This document shows positions 38,065 to 46,016 of a DNA stretch of 50,411 bases, piece after piece. Within the stretch, counting starts at the first letter, position 1, and every line of letters starts with the position of its first letter. The DNA is from Acidimicrobiales bacterium (GTDB taxonomy: Bacteria > Actinomycetota > Acidimicrobiia > Acidimicrobiales > RAAP-2), in contig JADGOJ010000005.1 in NCBI GenBank assembly GCA_017883045.1, positions 1-50,411 of the forward strand, given 5' to 3'. The position numbers and the translations under genes are program-made. Under the pieces are notes generated by a model that saw nothing but the letters and a program-made list of their open reading frames with translations, ran no database searches and was not told the DNA's origin.

Positions 38065-38078
38065 GCGACCCCAACCGT

Positions 38079-39446
38079 TCAGCCAATACGGATCATCTTC
38101 TTGTTGACGAACTCATCCGCGCCGAAGCGGCCCAGTTCGCGGCCCGAACCCGAGCGCTTGATGCCACCGAAGGGGAGCTCGGCGCCATCGGCGCCGACGA
38201 GGTTCACGAACACCATTCCTGCCTCGATTCGATCGGCGACCCGCAGCGCCTGCTCGGAGTCGTTGGTGAACAAGTACGAACCCAGACCAAACGGCGTGTC
38301 GTTGGCCAGGTCGATCGCCTCGTCTTCCGAGCCAACCCGATAGACGGCGGCGACGGGTCCGAAGAATTCCTCGTGGAAGGCGTCATTATCGCGCGTCACG
38401 TCGACGAGAATGGTAGACGCGAAGAACGTGCCTGTTCGATCGCCACCCGTCAGTACCCGAGCGCCCTGGGCGACTGCACGGTCAAGCTGCTCCTGCAGCC
38501 AGTCGGCGGCGCCCACCGAGGAGAGCGGACCGAGAACGGTGTCCGTCGACGTTGGGTCGCTTGGCTTCACCGCGGCCATCGCGGCTGTGAACTTCTCGAG
38601 AAACGGCTGGTAGAGCTCATCAATGACGATGAACCGCTTCGCGGCATTGCAGGACTGTCCACTGTTGTCCAGACGACTTGCTACCGCTGCGTCAACAGTT
38701 GCGTCGAGGTCGTCAGTGCCGAGAAGGATGAAGGGATCCGAGCCGCCGAGTTCGAGAACGACCTTCTTCAAATGGCGTCCGGCGATCTCCGCGACAGCGG
38801 CACCTGCGCCCTCGGAACCGGTGAGAGAAACGCCCTGGACGCGTGGATCGGCGATCACCGAAGCGATCTGTTCGTTGGTCGCGTAGATGTTGACATACGC
38901 GCCGTCGGGGAATCCCGCATCACGGAAGATCTGCTCCATGGCTTCGGCCGACTCGGGGCACTGCGATGCGTGCTTGAGCAGAATGGTGTTGCCGACGACG
39001 AGATTCGGACCAGCGAAGCGTGCGACCTGGTAGTACGGGAAGTTCCATGGCATTATGCCGAGGAGCACGCCCAACGAATTGCGGCGGATGAACGCCGAAC
39101 CCTCTCCTGCGAGGAGTTTGATCGGTTCGTCCTTCATCAGATCAACGGCATTATCGGCGTAGTAGCCGTAGATACTCGCACTGAAGTCAACCTCGCCGAG
39201 GGCCTGCGAGACGGGCTTGCCCATCTCGCGGACGATTATCTCGGCGAGATGGTCGCGTCGTTCCGTGTGCAGTTCGCCGACGCGTCGAATCAGTGCTGCA
39301 CGATCCTCGGTGTTGGTGGAACGCGACCAGTCGCGATGAGCACCGCTGGCAGCCGTGATCTTGGCGCCGAGTTGTTCGTCCGATATCGTCGGGTAGTCCT
39401 TCACTGATTCGCCAGTTGCCGGATTTACTACTGCATAGTGGTTCAT
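38079..39446 (-). CDS. Aldehyde dehydrogenase, SSADH/aminobutyraldehyde type
   Basis: A 455-residue NAD(P)-dependent aldehyde dehydrogenase. PWNFPYYQVARFAGPNLVVGN, the Glu base in VLELGGSDPF and the nucleophile Cys in SGQSCNAAKRF are present, and the C-terminal LPFGGIKRSGSGRELGRFG is SSADH-like. In this cluster it is the natural candidate to oxidise 4-aminobutanal (to GABA) or succinate semialdehyde; that is inference. The ATG at 39446 (MNHYAVVNPATG) matches the family start; a frame extension of 23 residues upstream does not. It is a relative of the enzyme at 19499-20863. Confidence 0.9.
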   Translation of the reverse strand: MNHYAVVNPATGESVKDYPTISDEQLGAKITAASGAHRDWSRSTNTEDRAALIRRVGELHTERRDHLAEIIVREMGKPVSQALGEVDFSASIYGYYADNAVDLMKDEPIKLLAGEGSAFIRRNSLGVLLGIMPWNFPYYQVARFAGPNLVVGNTILLKHASQCPESAEAMEQIFRDAGFPDGAYVNIYATNEQIASVIADPRVQGVSLTGSEGAGAAVAEIAGRHLKKVVLELGGSDPFILLGTDDLDATVDAAVASRLDNSGQSCNAAKRFIVIDELYQPFLEKFTAAMAAVKPSDPTSTDTVLGPLSSVGAADWLQEQLDRAVAQGARVLTGGDRTGTFFASTILVDVTRDNDAFHEEFFGPVAAVYRVGSEDEAIDLANDTPFGLGSYLFTNDSEQALRVADRIEAGMVFVNLVGADGAELPFGGIKRSGSGRELGRFGADEFVNKKMIRIG

Positions 39447-40063
39447 GTTGTGCCTGACTCTTGTGCGCATCACGGTTCTGGAACCTGGCAGGTCAGCAGC
39501 GATGCGCGTTTCCATTCAACATATCCCTAATTCAGCGCGCCGGCAAAGTGAATTGCCCGCGAAGGGTCGAGGTCTCGAGCCCGGGCGACACGTGGCAGAC
39601 CTCTCTTGATCGTTCGCGAAGCCGGGGTCTGTCTTCCTCGGTTCACGGCGGAGCGCGGACTTTATCGCGACCGACAAAGTGGTCGCGTGGCCGCACAGAG
39701 TCCCGTGCATCGAAACCGACCTGCTCCGCATGGGTGGATTGCGGACCATGGTCTCTTCCCAGGTTTCGGTCCGTGAAGCGACCGGCGTGTGAGACGAGAA
39801 GTTGTGCCCCTCATGTGGTTCCTCAGCGTCAGCAAGTCCGCGTTCGAGGGACACGCCGGCGTTCTGCACGACCTTGTCGATCCTCCCCTTGGGTGGGGCA
39901 CCCTCGCCACCAGTCGCGGCGTCGATGCCGGTTCAGTGAGGTCGTCTCGCTGCCTGACGGCGTCGCGGTCTCCGGGCGTGGCGGCCTCGCCACGCTTCAA
40001 TCTGCCAGACATTGCTAGGGCTCCGCAACCTGGGAAGCAGAAATACGTCCCTGGAGGAAAGAA

Positions 40064-40084
40064 TAACGACGCTATCCGTCGTCA
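40064..40084. promoter_or_regulatory. Palindromic operator candidate upstream of lrp
   Basis: TAACGACG, 5 nt, CGTCGTCA: an inverted repeat with 7 of 8 arm positions paired. It lies where the -35 of the downstream TATACT promoter would be, so a bound protein, perhaps Lrp itself, would block transcription. Confidence 0.45.
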
Positions 40085-40092
40085 AATGCCTC

Positions 40093-40098
40093 TATACT
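40093..40098 (+). promoter_or_regulatory. -10 element of the lrp-aminotransferase operon
   Basis: TATACT lies about 51 nt before the lrp ATG, giving a leadered mRNA with a GGGAG ribosome site. No good -35 is visible; the palindrome at 40064-40084 covers that position. Confidence 0.5.
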
Positions 40099-40149
40099 GT
40101 CTCTATCCGCAGTCACGGAGCCTTCGGGCCACCGAGCCGGGAGCAAACA

Positions 40150-40674
40150 ATGCCAGTCCACAAACCTCAATCCAAGAGTCAGAAGAGCGTCGAGCGATCG
40201 AACCTCGAGCTCCTCTCCTCCGCTCCGAACGGCCTCGACACGATCGACCGCCAGATCATCAGCGAGTTGCAGCGTGACGGACGACGCGCCTACGGCGCGA
40301 TCGCCCAGCAGGTTGGGCTCTCGGAAGCGGCCGTGCGTCGGCGCGTGCAACGACTCAAGGACTCGGGCGTCATGCAGATCGTGGCGATCACTGATCCGCT
40401 GCAACTGGGATACGGCCGCGAGGCCTTGATCGGCATCCGGGTGCAAGGTGACGTTCGCCTGGTGGCCGACAAGATTGCGGCGATCGAAGAGGCCAACTAC
40501 GTGGTCATGACCGCGGGCAGCTTCGACATCATCGCCGAGTTGATCGCGGTTGATGACGACGCATTAGTACATCTGTTGAATGACTCGATTCGGAGTATTC
40601 CTGGTGTGACCGAAGTAGAGACTTTTCTGTATTTGAAGCTATCGAAGCAGACCTACGCCTGGGGGGCGAAATGA
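40150..40674 (+). CDS. Lrp/AsnC-family transcriptional regulator
   Basis: A 174-residue regulator. The N-terminal helix-turn-helix is IDRQIISELQRDGRRAYGAIAQQVGLSEAAVRRRVQRL, followed by the RAM ligand-binding domain (GIRVQGDVRLVADKIAAIEEANYVVMTAGSFDIIAELI...IPGVTEVETFLYLKL). A polar extension of about 30 residues precedes the HTH. The ATG at 40150 has GGGAG about 8 nt upstream. The end overlaps the aminotransferase start (ATGA), so it probably senses an amine or amino acid and controls this cluster. The ligand is unknown. Confidence 0.93.
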   Translation: MPVHKPQSKSQKSVERSNLELLSSAPNGLDTIDRQIISELQRDGRRAYGAIAQQVGLSEAAVRRRVQRLKDSGVMQIVAITDPLQLGYGREALIGIRVQGDVRLVADKIAAIEEANYVVMTAGSFDIIAELIAVDDDALVHLLNDSIRSIPGVTEVETFLYLKLSKQTYAWGAK

Positions 40675-42092
40675 CGATTCACGAAATTATCAGCGACGGA
40701 GTCGAGTTCAAGGACGAGAAACACGCCAGTCACGACTACTCGGAGCGCGCACGGCGCAATCTGTGGCTCCAGATGTCGCGCATGGGTGCCTACGACGAGC
40801 ACAACGAGATCCCGATCATGGTGCGTGGCGAGGGCGCGTTCGTGCACGACGCCAACGGCGCCAAATACTTCGACGGCCTTTCGGGTCTGTTCACCAACAT
40901 GCTCGGTCACGGTCGTGCGGACATCGCAGCAGCAGCGGCCGAGCAGATGACCAAGCTGGCCTTCTTCCCCCTGTGGACCTACGCCCACCCCAAGGCGATC
41001 GAACTGGCCGAGAAGATCGCGAGCCTGACCCCCGGAGACCTCAACCGCGTGTTCTTCACGTCCGGTGGTGGCGAGGCGGTTGAGAGCGCCTGGAAACTCG
41101 CACGTCAGTACCACAAGATGCGCGGCGACACCGACCGCTACAAGGTCATCAGCCGTGCGGTCGCCTATCACGGCACGACGTTGGGCGCGCTGACGATCAC
41201 CTCGCTCGAGGGCTACCGCAAGCCGTTCGAGCCGCTCGTGCCGGGAGCCGTGAAGGTCCCCGCGGTGAACTTCTACCGTGCGGAGCGATTCGCCGACGAC
41301 TACGAGGCCTTCGGACTGTGGCAAGCCCACCAGATCGAGGAGGCGATTCTGCGCGAGGGGCCCGAGACGGTCGCCGCGGTGTTCCTCGAGCCGGTACAGA
41401 ACGCCGGCGGCTGCTTCACTCCCCCGCCGGGCTACTGGCAGGCGGTTCGTGAGATCTGCGACCGCTACGGCGTCATCCTGGTCTCGGACGATGTGATTTG
41501 CGCCTTTGGTCGTCTCGGAACCTGGTTCGGAGGACAGAAGTTCGACTACGTCCCCGACATCATCACCTGTGCCAAGGGCATCACCTCGGGCTACGCCCCG
41601 CTCGGTGCGATGATCGTCTCGGACCGTCTGGCCGAGCCGTTCCAGCACGGTGACGCGTCGTTCTCGCACGGCTTCACCTGGTCAGGTCACCCCGTGGCGT
41701 GCGCCGTTGCACTCAAGAGCATCGAGATCATGGAGAACGAGAAGGTGCTCGAGAACGTTCTCGCCAATGAGGAGTACTTCCGCCAGAGCCTGCTGAGCCT
41801 GAAGGAGATACCGATCGTGGGCGACGTCCGAGGCGCGGGTTACTTCTGGGGCGTCGAACTGGTGAAGAACCAGGAGACCAAGGAGACGTGGGCCGGCGAA
41901 GACGCCGAACGTCTGCTGCGCGGTTACGTCTCGCCCGAGATGTTCCGTCGAGGACTCATCTGCCGCTCGGACGACCGTGGCGACCCGGTCGTGCAGTTGG
42001 CCCCACCACTGATCTCCACCCGTGACGACATCGACTTCATGGTCGGCACCATGCGCGAGGTCTTCACCGGAGCGGCCAAGCTCTTCGCCTAG
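40671..42092 (+). CDS. Class III PLP aminotransferase, putrescine/omega-amine:pyruvate type
   Basis: A 473-residue class III (omega) aminotransferase. SGGGEAVESAWKLARQYH (131-148), AYHGTTLGAL, SDDVICAFGRLG (272-283) and the PLP Lys302 in CAKGITSGYAPLG are present; the usual DEVI motif reads DDVI. The group includes pyruvate-dependent putrescine and beta-alanine aminotransferases such as SpuC. With PotABCD, an aldehyde dehydrogenase and Ald around it, putrescine:pyruvate transamination is the best guess. It is coupled to lrp by ATGA, and its TAG overlaps the next GTG by one base (TAGTG). Confidence 0.88.
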   Translation: MTIHEIISDGVEFKDEKHASHDYSERARRNLWLQMSRMGAYDEHNEIPIMVRGEGAFVHDANGAKYFDGLSGLFTNMLGHGRADIAAAAAEQMTKLAFFPLWTYAHPKAIELAEKIASLTPGDLNRVFFTSGGGEAVESAWKLARQYHKMRGDTDRYKVISRAVAYHGTTLGALTITSLEGYRKPFEPLVPGAVKVPAVNFYRAERFADDYEAFGLWQAHQIEEAILREGPETVAAVFLEPVQNAGGCFTPPPGYWQAVREICDRYGVILVSDDVICAFGRLGTWFGGQKFDYVPDIITCAKGITSGYAPLGAMIVSDRLAEPFQHGDASFSHGFTWSGHPVACAVALKSIEIMENEKVLENVLANEEYFRQSLLSLKEIPIVGDVRGAGYFWGVELVKNQETKETWAGEDAERLLRGYVSPEMFRRGLICRSDDRGDPVVQLAPPLISTRDDIDFMVGTMREVFTGAAKLFA

Positions 42093-43492
42093 TGGAGCCA
42101 CCACGGTCGTTGTGGTGGTCGACGCTCGGACGACCGGTCACGGCTCGACCACCGCTGCAGCGCCATCTCGACGTCGACGTCGCGATCGTCGGCGGCGGCT
42201 TCACAGGGCTGTGGACGGCTCGCGAACTCAAGCGACGCGATCCGCAACTGCGCATCGCGATTCTCGAGAAGTCCGTCTGCGGCTACGGGGCGTCGGGGCG
42301 AAACGGGGGCTGGGCGTCGGGCCTGTTCCCGCTGAGTGACCAAGCGGTCGTCGGACGCTTCGGCATCGAGACCTTCACCCACCAGCGCCACGTGCTGCAA
42401 GGGGCCGTTGGCGACCTCGGACGCTCGATCGGCGAGGACGCCATCGGCGCTGACTTCGTGCACGGCGGCACGATGACCTTCGCGCGCAGCGAGATCCAAG
42501 CCGCGCGACTCAAGGCAGGCGTATCGGCCTCTCGCGAGTTCGGCGTCAGCCCCGAAGACCTCGACTGGCTCGACGACGGCGCGATGCGCGACCACGGGTT
42601 CCTCGACAAGGCGCTGGGGGCGACCTTCTCGCCGCACTGCGCTCGACTGAACCCCGCCAAGCTGGTTCGAGGACTCAGCGACGTGGTCGAACGGCTCGGG
42701 GTCTCGATCTACGAAGGCACCCCGGTCGCGCGAATCGTCCCCGGCGGTCGCGGACGACAGCCCGAGGTGATCACCATCGGGGCCAGCGTGCACGCCGACT
42801 ACGTGGTGCGAGCAACCGAGGGCTTCACCCCCACCCTGGCGGGCCAGCGTCGCGCGGTGGCGCCGATCTACTCGCTGATGGTCGCCACCGAATCCCAGTC
42901 GAACTCGTTCTGGGACCGGTTCGGCTTTGCCGGCAACGAGACCTTCGCCGACGACCGCCACCTGGTCATCTACGGCCAGCGCACGAGCGACGACCGCATC
43001 GCGTTCGGTGGACGAGGCTCGCCCTACCACTTCGGTTCCACGGTGGAGGAGCGCTTCGACTCGAACCCTAAGGTCTTTGCGAAGCTCGAATCGACCCTTC
43101 GAGAACTCTTCCCGACGCTCGAGGGTTCCATCACGCATCAGTGGGGCGGACCACTCGCGATGACGCGCGACCTCATGCCCTCGGTGTCCGTCGACTTCGA
43201 GACCGGCATGGCCTCGGCGGGTGGCTACACCGGTGACGGCGTCGTGCTCAGCTTCGTGGCCGCCAACGCCCTCGCCGATCTGCTGACCGCGCCCGACGTC
43301 GAGACCGCCCACACCCGCCTGTCGTTCGTCCAACACCGCAACAAGCGTTGGGAGTTCGAACCGCTGCGCTGGGTTGGGATCAACGTCGGGCTAGGTCTCG
43401 CCACCTGGGCGGACCGGCTGGAGGTACGTCGTGGCAAGGAGAGTCGGGCCAGCCATTGGCTCGACCGCCTGTTCAATCAGTTTCCGCCCTAA
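42092..43492 (+). CDS. FAD-dependent amine/amino acid oxidoreductase (DAO fold)
   Basis: A 466-residue DAO-family flavoprotein. The FAD-binding motif is DVAIVGGGFTGLWTARELKRR near 29-48, followed by EKSVCGYGASGRNGGW, typical of PuuB/OrdL-like gamma-glutamylputrescine and related amine oxidoreductases, and GGYTGDGVVLSFVAAN at the C-terminal FAD site. It probably oxidises an amine or secondary amino acid linked to the polyamine pathway; no glutamylputrescine synthetase gene is in the window. It starts with GTG sharing a base with the previous stop. The TAA stop overlaps the TAG of the convergent membrane gene (CTAA). Confidence 0.85.
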   Translation: MEPPRSLWWSTLGRPVTARPPLQRHLDVDVAIVGGGFTGLWTARELKRRDPQLRIAILEKSVCGYGASGRNGGWASGLFPLSDQAVVGRFGIETFTHQRHVLQGAVGDLGRSIGEDAIGADFVHGGTMTFARSEIQAARLKAGVSASREFGVSPEDLDWLDDGAMRDHGFLDKALGATFSPHCARLNPAKLVRGLSDVVERLGVSIYEGTPVARIVPGGRGRQPEVITIGASVHADYVVRATEGFTPTLAGQRRAVAPIYSLMVATESQSNSFWDRFGFAGNETFADDRHLVIYGQRTSDDRIAFGGRGSPYHFGSTVEERFDSNPKVFAKLESTLRELFPTLEGSITHQWGGPLAMTRDLMPSVSVDFETGMASAGGYTGDGVVLSFVAANALADLLTAPDVETAHTRLSFVQHRNKRWEFEPLRWVGINVGLGLATWADRLEVRRGKESRASHWLDRLFNQFPP

Positions 43493-44127
43493 CGCAGGAT
43501 GTTGACGGCGCGGGCCGCCACCACGGCAATCGTCACCAGCGAGACCAGCGATTCGCCAGCGAAGAGGGCCTTCACTCGGAGCGTCAGCGGCATCGCGTCG
43601 GCGGGCGCGAAGCTGGTGCCGTTGGCGAAGGACGTGTAGAGGTAGTCGAAGAAGCGCGGATGCCAATCGGGCGGGGCCAACGTCGGATTCTCCATCTGGG
43701 GGAACTGGATGTCGGGGTATTCAAGCCCCCCTCCGGCGCGCCGGTGCGGCCCGCCGCGATCGATCTCCCAGTACCAAAGTCCGTAGACGATGACGTTGGT
43801 CAGCCAGACCGCGACCGCCGCGTAGATGAGATTGCGCCCCTGGGTCACGTTCGACCTGAGGAGGTGGTGGACGAGGAGGGCCATCGAGACGACGTTGACT
43901 GCGGTGATCAACGCGATGAGCGCGATCGTGAGTTGGCGCACCCACGGCGACTCGTTCGGATGGCGATGCTTGGTCGCCGACAGCGGGATCAGGGGCAACG
44001 CGATGAGAATCGGCAGCAGCCAACGGGGGCCCACGACGAGTCGGCTGGGCAACACGACGTAGAGGGCGGCGCAGGCGAGCAGCGCCACCGAGGCCGGCCA
44101 TCGTGGTTCCGGACGAGTCGACTCCAT
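43489..44127 (-). CDS. DUF1345-like or ion-channel-like membrane protein
   Basis: A 212-residue protein with about five membrane spans (roughly 12-29, 35-50, 65-90, 100-120, 188-208). Between the last spans is an amphipathic re-entrant-like stretch, FFDYLYTSFANGTSFAPAD (159-177), laid out like the pore loop of two-span potassium channels, but without a TVGYG filter. DUF1345 proteins end in a similar way. A conserved YPDIQFPQMENP lies in the long loop before it. Function is unknown. The ATG at 44127 has TAGGTT 7 nt upstream; the TAG of that hexamer is the stop of the preceding gene. Confidence 0.75.
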   Translation of the reverse strand: MESTRPEPRWPASVALLACAALYVVLPSRLVVGPRWLLPILIALPLIPLSATKHRHPNESPWVRQLTIALIALITAVNVVSMALLVHHLLRSNVTQGRNLIYAAVAVWLTNVIVYGLWYWEIDRGGPHRRAGGGLEYPDIQFPQMENPTLAPPDWHPRFFDYLYTSFANGTSFAPADAMPLTLRVKALFAGESLVSLVTIAVVAARAVNILR

Positions 44128-44134
44128 TGCGCTC

Positions 44135-44140
44135 AACCTA
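44135..44140 (-). promoter_or_regulatory. -10 element for leaderless membrane-protein gene
   Basis: TAGGTT, then 7 nt, then ATG at 44127. It overlaps the stop codon of the upstream gene, so chance is less easily excluded here. Confidence 0.35.
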
Positions 44141-44935
44141 GTTGAGGTGCACCTGGCCGAGCGAGAACAGATTCTGCGGCAGCACAATCGACGAGATCGA
44201 CGCCGAACCGAGCAGTTTCTTGATCCGCGACTTGTCGATCGGGTGCACCTTGTCGGCGGGCGGCGCGCTGATAGGTCCCGAATGGTTGTACGAAAGCACG
44301 ACCGCGCTGATCGTCGTGGTCCTATGGCCCAACCTCACCGTGATCGTGCTCTGGGTCACCTCGCCCTGGCTGCCCGTGCTGATGCTCCAGTCCAGTGAAC
44401 CGACCCCGATCGACGCCGTCGTCGGGCCGAGGGGATTGGAGACCGCCACGTTGTCGCGCGTGAAGTCGTACGTCGTGATGTAGCCGCTCTTGGTCTTGGT
44501 CTCGTGGCCGAAACCGCTGATGAGTGCGATGTCGGGCTTGGTCATCTCGAGGGCGAGTCCAAAGAGCGCCGGCTGCTTCATCGGCAGGGAGAACCACGAT
44601 CCCGAAGAGGCCGCGGCCGAGCCGACGTAGAGATGCTTGTCGACAAGACGGAGATCGACGGAGGCCATCGTGAAGACCAGTGGGAACTGCACCGTCGCGT
44701 CCACCCTGTTGGTGGTGAAGTCCATGTTGACGTTGGCTGACAACTTGTAGGGCTGTCCCGTCGACACCGTCAGGAGGATGTTGGCCGACCGGGGTGGATA
44801 GCCGTTCAGGACGAATGGGTCCTTCGAGCTGCCGCCAGGATTCGAGTCGGTCGCGGCGAGCACGACGCCGGTCACCGAAAGCCCCAACGCGACGACCGCG
44901 AGCAGCGTCGCCCCAGTTCGTTTGGACACTGCCAT
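44138..44935 (-). CDS. Secreted protein of unknown function
   Basis: A 265-residue protein with a Sec signal peptide at about 1-28 (KRTGATLLAVVALGLSVTGVVLAA) and no lipobox. The rest alternates hydrophobic and polar residues as in a beta-rich fold, with NILLTVSTGQPYKLSANVNMDF and FPLVFTMASVDLRLVDKHLYVG. The pattern faintly recalls LppX/LolA-like lipid-carrier folds, but no family is assigned. The ATG has TAGGGT exactly 6 nt upstream. The membrane-protein gene follows 10 nt after its stop. Confidence 0.8.
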   Translation of the reverse strand: MAVSKRTGATLLAVVALGLSVTGVVLAATDSNPGGSSKDPFVLNGYPPRSANILLTVSTGQPYKLSANVNMDFTTNRVDATVQFPLVFTMASVDLRLVDKHLYVGSAAASSGSWFSLPMKQPALFGLALEMTKPDIALISGFGHETKTKSGYITTYDFTRDNVAVSNPLGPTTASIGVGSLDWSISTGSQGEVTQSTITVRLGHRTTTISAVVLSYNHSGPISAPPADKVHPIDKSRIKKLLGSASISSIVLPQNLFSLGQVHLN

Positions 44936-44941
44936 ACAACC

Positions 44942-44947
44942 ACCCTA
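44942..44947 (-). promoter_or_regulatory. -10 element for leaderless secreted-protein gene
   Basis: TAGGGT, then 6 nt, then ATG at 44935. Confidence 0.5.
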
Positions 44948-44979
44948 CCGTTCGCCCAAAATCGGTCGGCACGTCGGCC

Positions 44980-45957
44980 CTAGGCTGGGGGTTCCTGCAG
45001 AAGTTCGATGAGCAGTTCGTGCGATATGTTGCGTCCGCTCGATACGAAGCCGATGCGAGAGGTCGTGTCGTCGACCAGGTTGCCGGTGATCGCCGCATAC
45101 GAAGCGGTGGCCGATCCCTCCATCACCAGTCCGTTGTTCTCCAGCACCTCTCGCACCGCGCGGCGGATCTCGATCTCGGGCACCAGCACCAGCGGCACAT
45201 TGTGGCGAGCTATCAACTCGTTGGTGATCGCCCCTTCGTCACCGCCTCCGGCCAGTCCGTCGGCGATCGTCGCATGGTGGACGACCTGGTCCATCGTGGC
45301 GCCGCGCAGCACGTGGTACAGCGCCGCACTCTCCGTGGGCTGCACGCCCGTGACGCGAATGTCCGTGCGCCCGTGCTCGTCGCGCGACATCAGAATGCCC
45401 GAGAGCAATCCTCCGCCGCCGACCGATACCACGAGGTGCTCGATCTCGGGGGCCTGGAGCAGGATCTCGTCGAAGACCGTCGCCTGGCCGGCGATCACGT
45501 TGGTGTCGTTGAAGGGCGAGATGAAGCGGATCGAACGCGCTGCGGCGAGCTCGAGACCGTGGGCCTGCGCGTCGTCGAACGACGAGCCGTGCTGGATGAG
45601 CTCGATGTCGTAGTCGCGAAGCTTGTTCACCTTGGCTTCCGACGCGTTCGCGGGCACGACGACCGTGGCGCGCACGCCGAGGACCATCGAGGCGTGGGCG
45701 ATGCCGAGGCCGTGGTTGCCCGCCGAGGCCGTGATGACGGCACCACTGGGATCCTCGCGTCGCGCGGCGTCAATGGCCGCGAGTGCCCCTCGAACCTTGA
45801 ATGAGCCGGTGGGCTGCAGACTCTCCAACTTCGCCAAGACCGGTCGACCGCGCAGCGAAATCGTCACCGTCGGCGTGGGGACCAGATGGTCCCCGATGAC
45901 GCGCCGGGCGGCTTCGAGCTGCTCGGCGGTCGGGGGCAATACGTGGCGAATCGTCAT
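44980..45957 (-). CDS. Threonine/serine dehydratase, short form
   Basis: A PLP fold-type II enzyme of 325 residues without a C-terminal ACT regulatory domain, so of the catabolic or SerA/TdcB-like type. The PLP Lys54 is in PTGSFKVRGA, SAGNHGLGIA follows, and the phosphate loop is SVGGGGLLSG. It probably deaminates threonine to 2-oxobutyrate and serine to pyruvate; 2-oxobutyrate would feed isoleucine synthesis. Serine racemase or 3-hydroxyaspartate dehydratase activity is possible. ATG at 45957 is chosen for family length, with TAGGCT 7 nt upstream. Confidence 0.9.
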   Translation of the reverse strand: MTIRHVLPPTAEQLEAARRVIGDHLVPTPTVTISLRGRPVLAKLESLQPTGSFKVRGALAAIDAARREDPSGAVITASAGNHGLGIAHASMVLGVRATVVVPANASEAKVNKLRDYDIELIQHGSSFDDAQAHGLELAAARSIRFISPFNDTNVIAGQATVFDEILLQAPEIEHLVVSVGGGGLLSGILMSRDEHGRTDIRVTGVQPTESAALYHVLRGATMDQVVHHATIADGLAGGGDEGAITNELIARHNVPLVLVPEIEIRRAVREVLENNGLVMEGSATASYAAITGNLVDDTTSRIGFVSSGRNISHELLIELLQEPPA

Positions 45958-45964
45958 CAATGCC

Positions 45965-45970
45965 AGCCTA
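45965..45970 (-). promoter_or_regulatory. -10 element for leaderless threonine dehydratase gene
   Basis: TAGGCT, then 7 nt, then ATG at 45957. Confidence 0.5.
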
Positions 45971-46004
45971 TCTTGCCTGTTTAAGGACATCTTCTACCGT
46001 CAGG

Positions 46005-46010
46005 TAAGGT
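46005..46010 (+). promoter_or_regulatory. -10 element for leaderless cadD-like gene
   Basis: TAAGGT, then 6 nt, then GTG at 46017. It lies 34 nt from the divergent TAGGCT of the dehydratase. Confidence 0.5.
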
Positions 46011-46016
46011 CGGCGC

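Larger units (their letters stand above)
39447..40149. other. About 700 bp with no supported gene
   Basis: This gap lies between two divergent genes, the aldehyde dehydrogenase and the Lrp regulator. Several open frames cross it on both strands, but none shows a recognisable family, a ribosome site or the codon pattern of neighbours. The right end holds the lrp promoter and a palindrome (40064-40098). The rest may be decayed coding DNA, like the SDR relic on the other side of the dehydrogenase. Confidence 0.5.
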
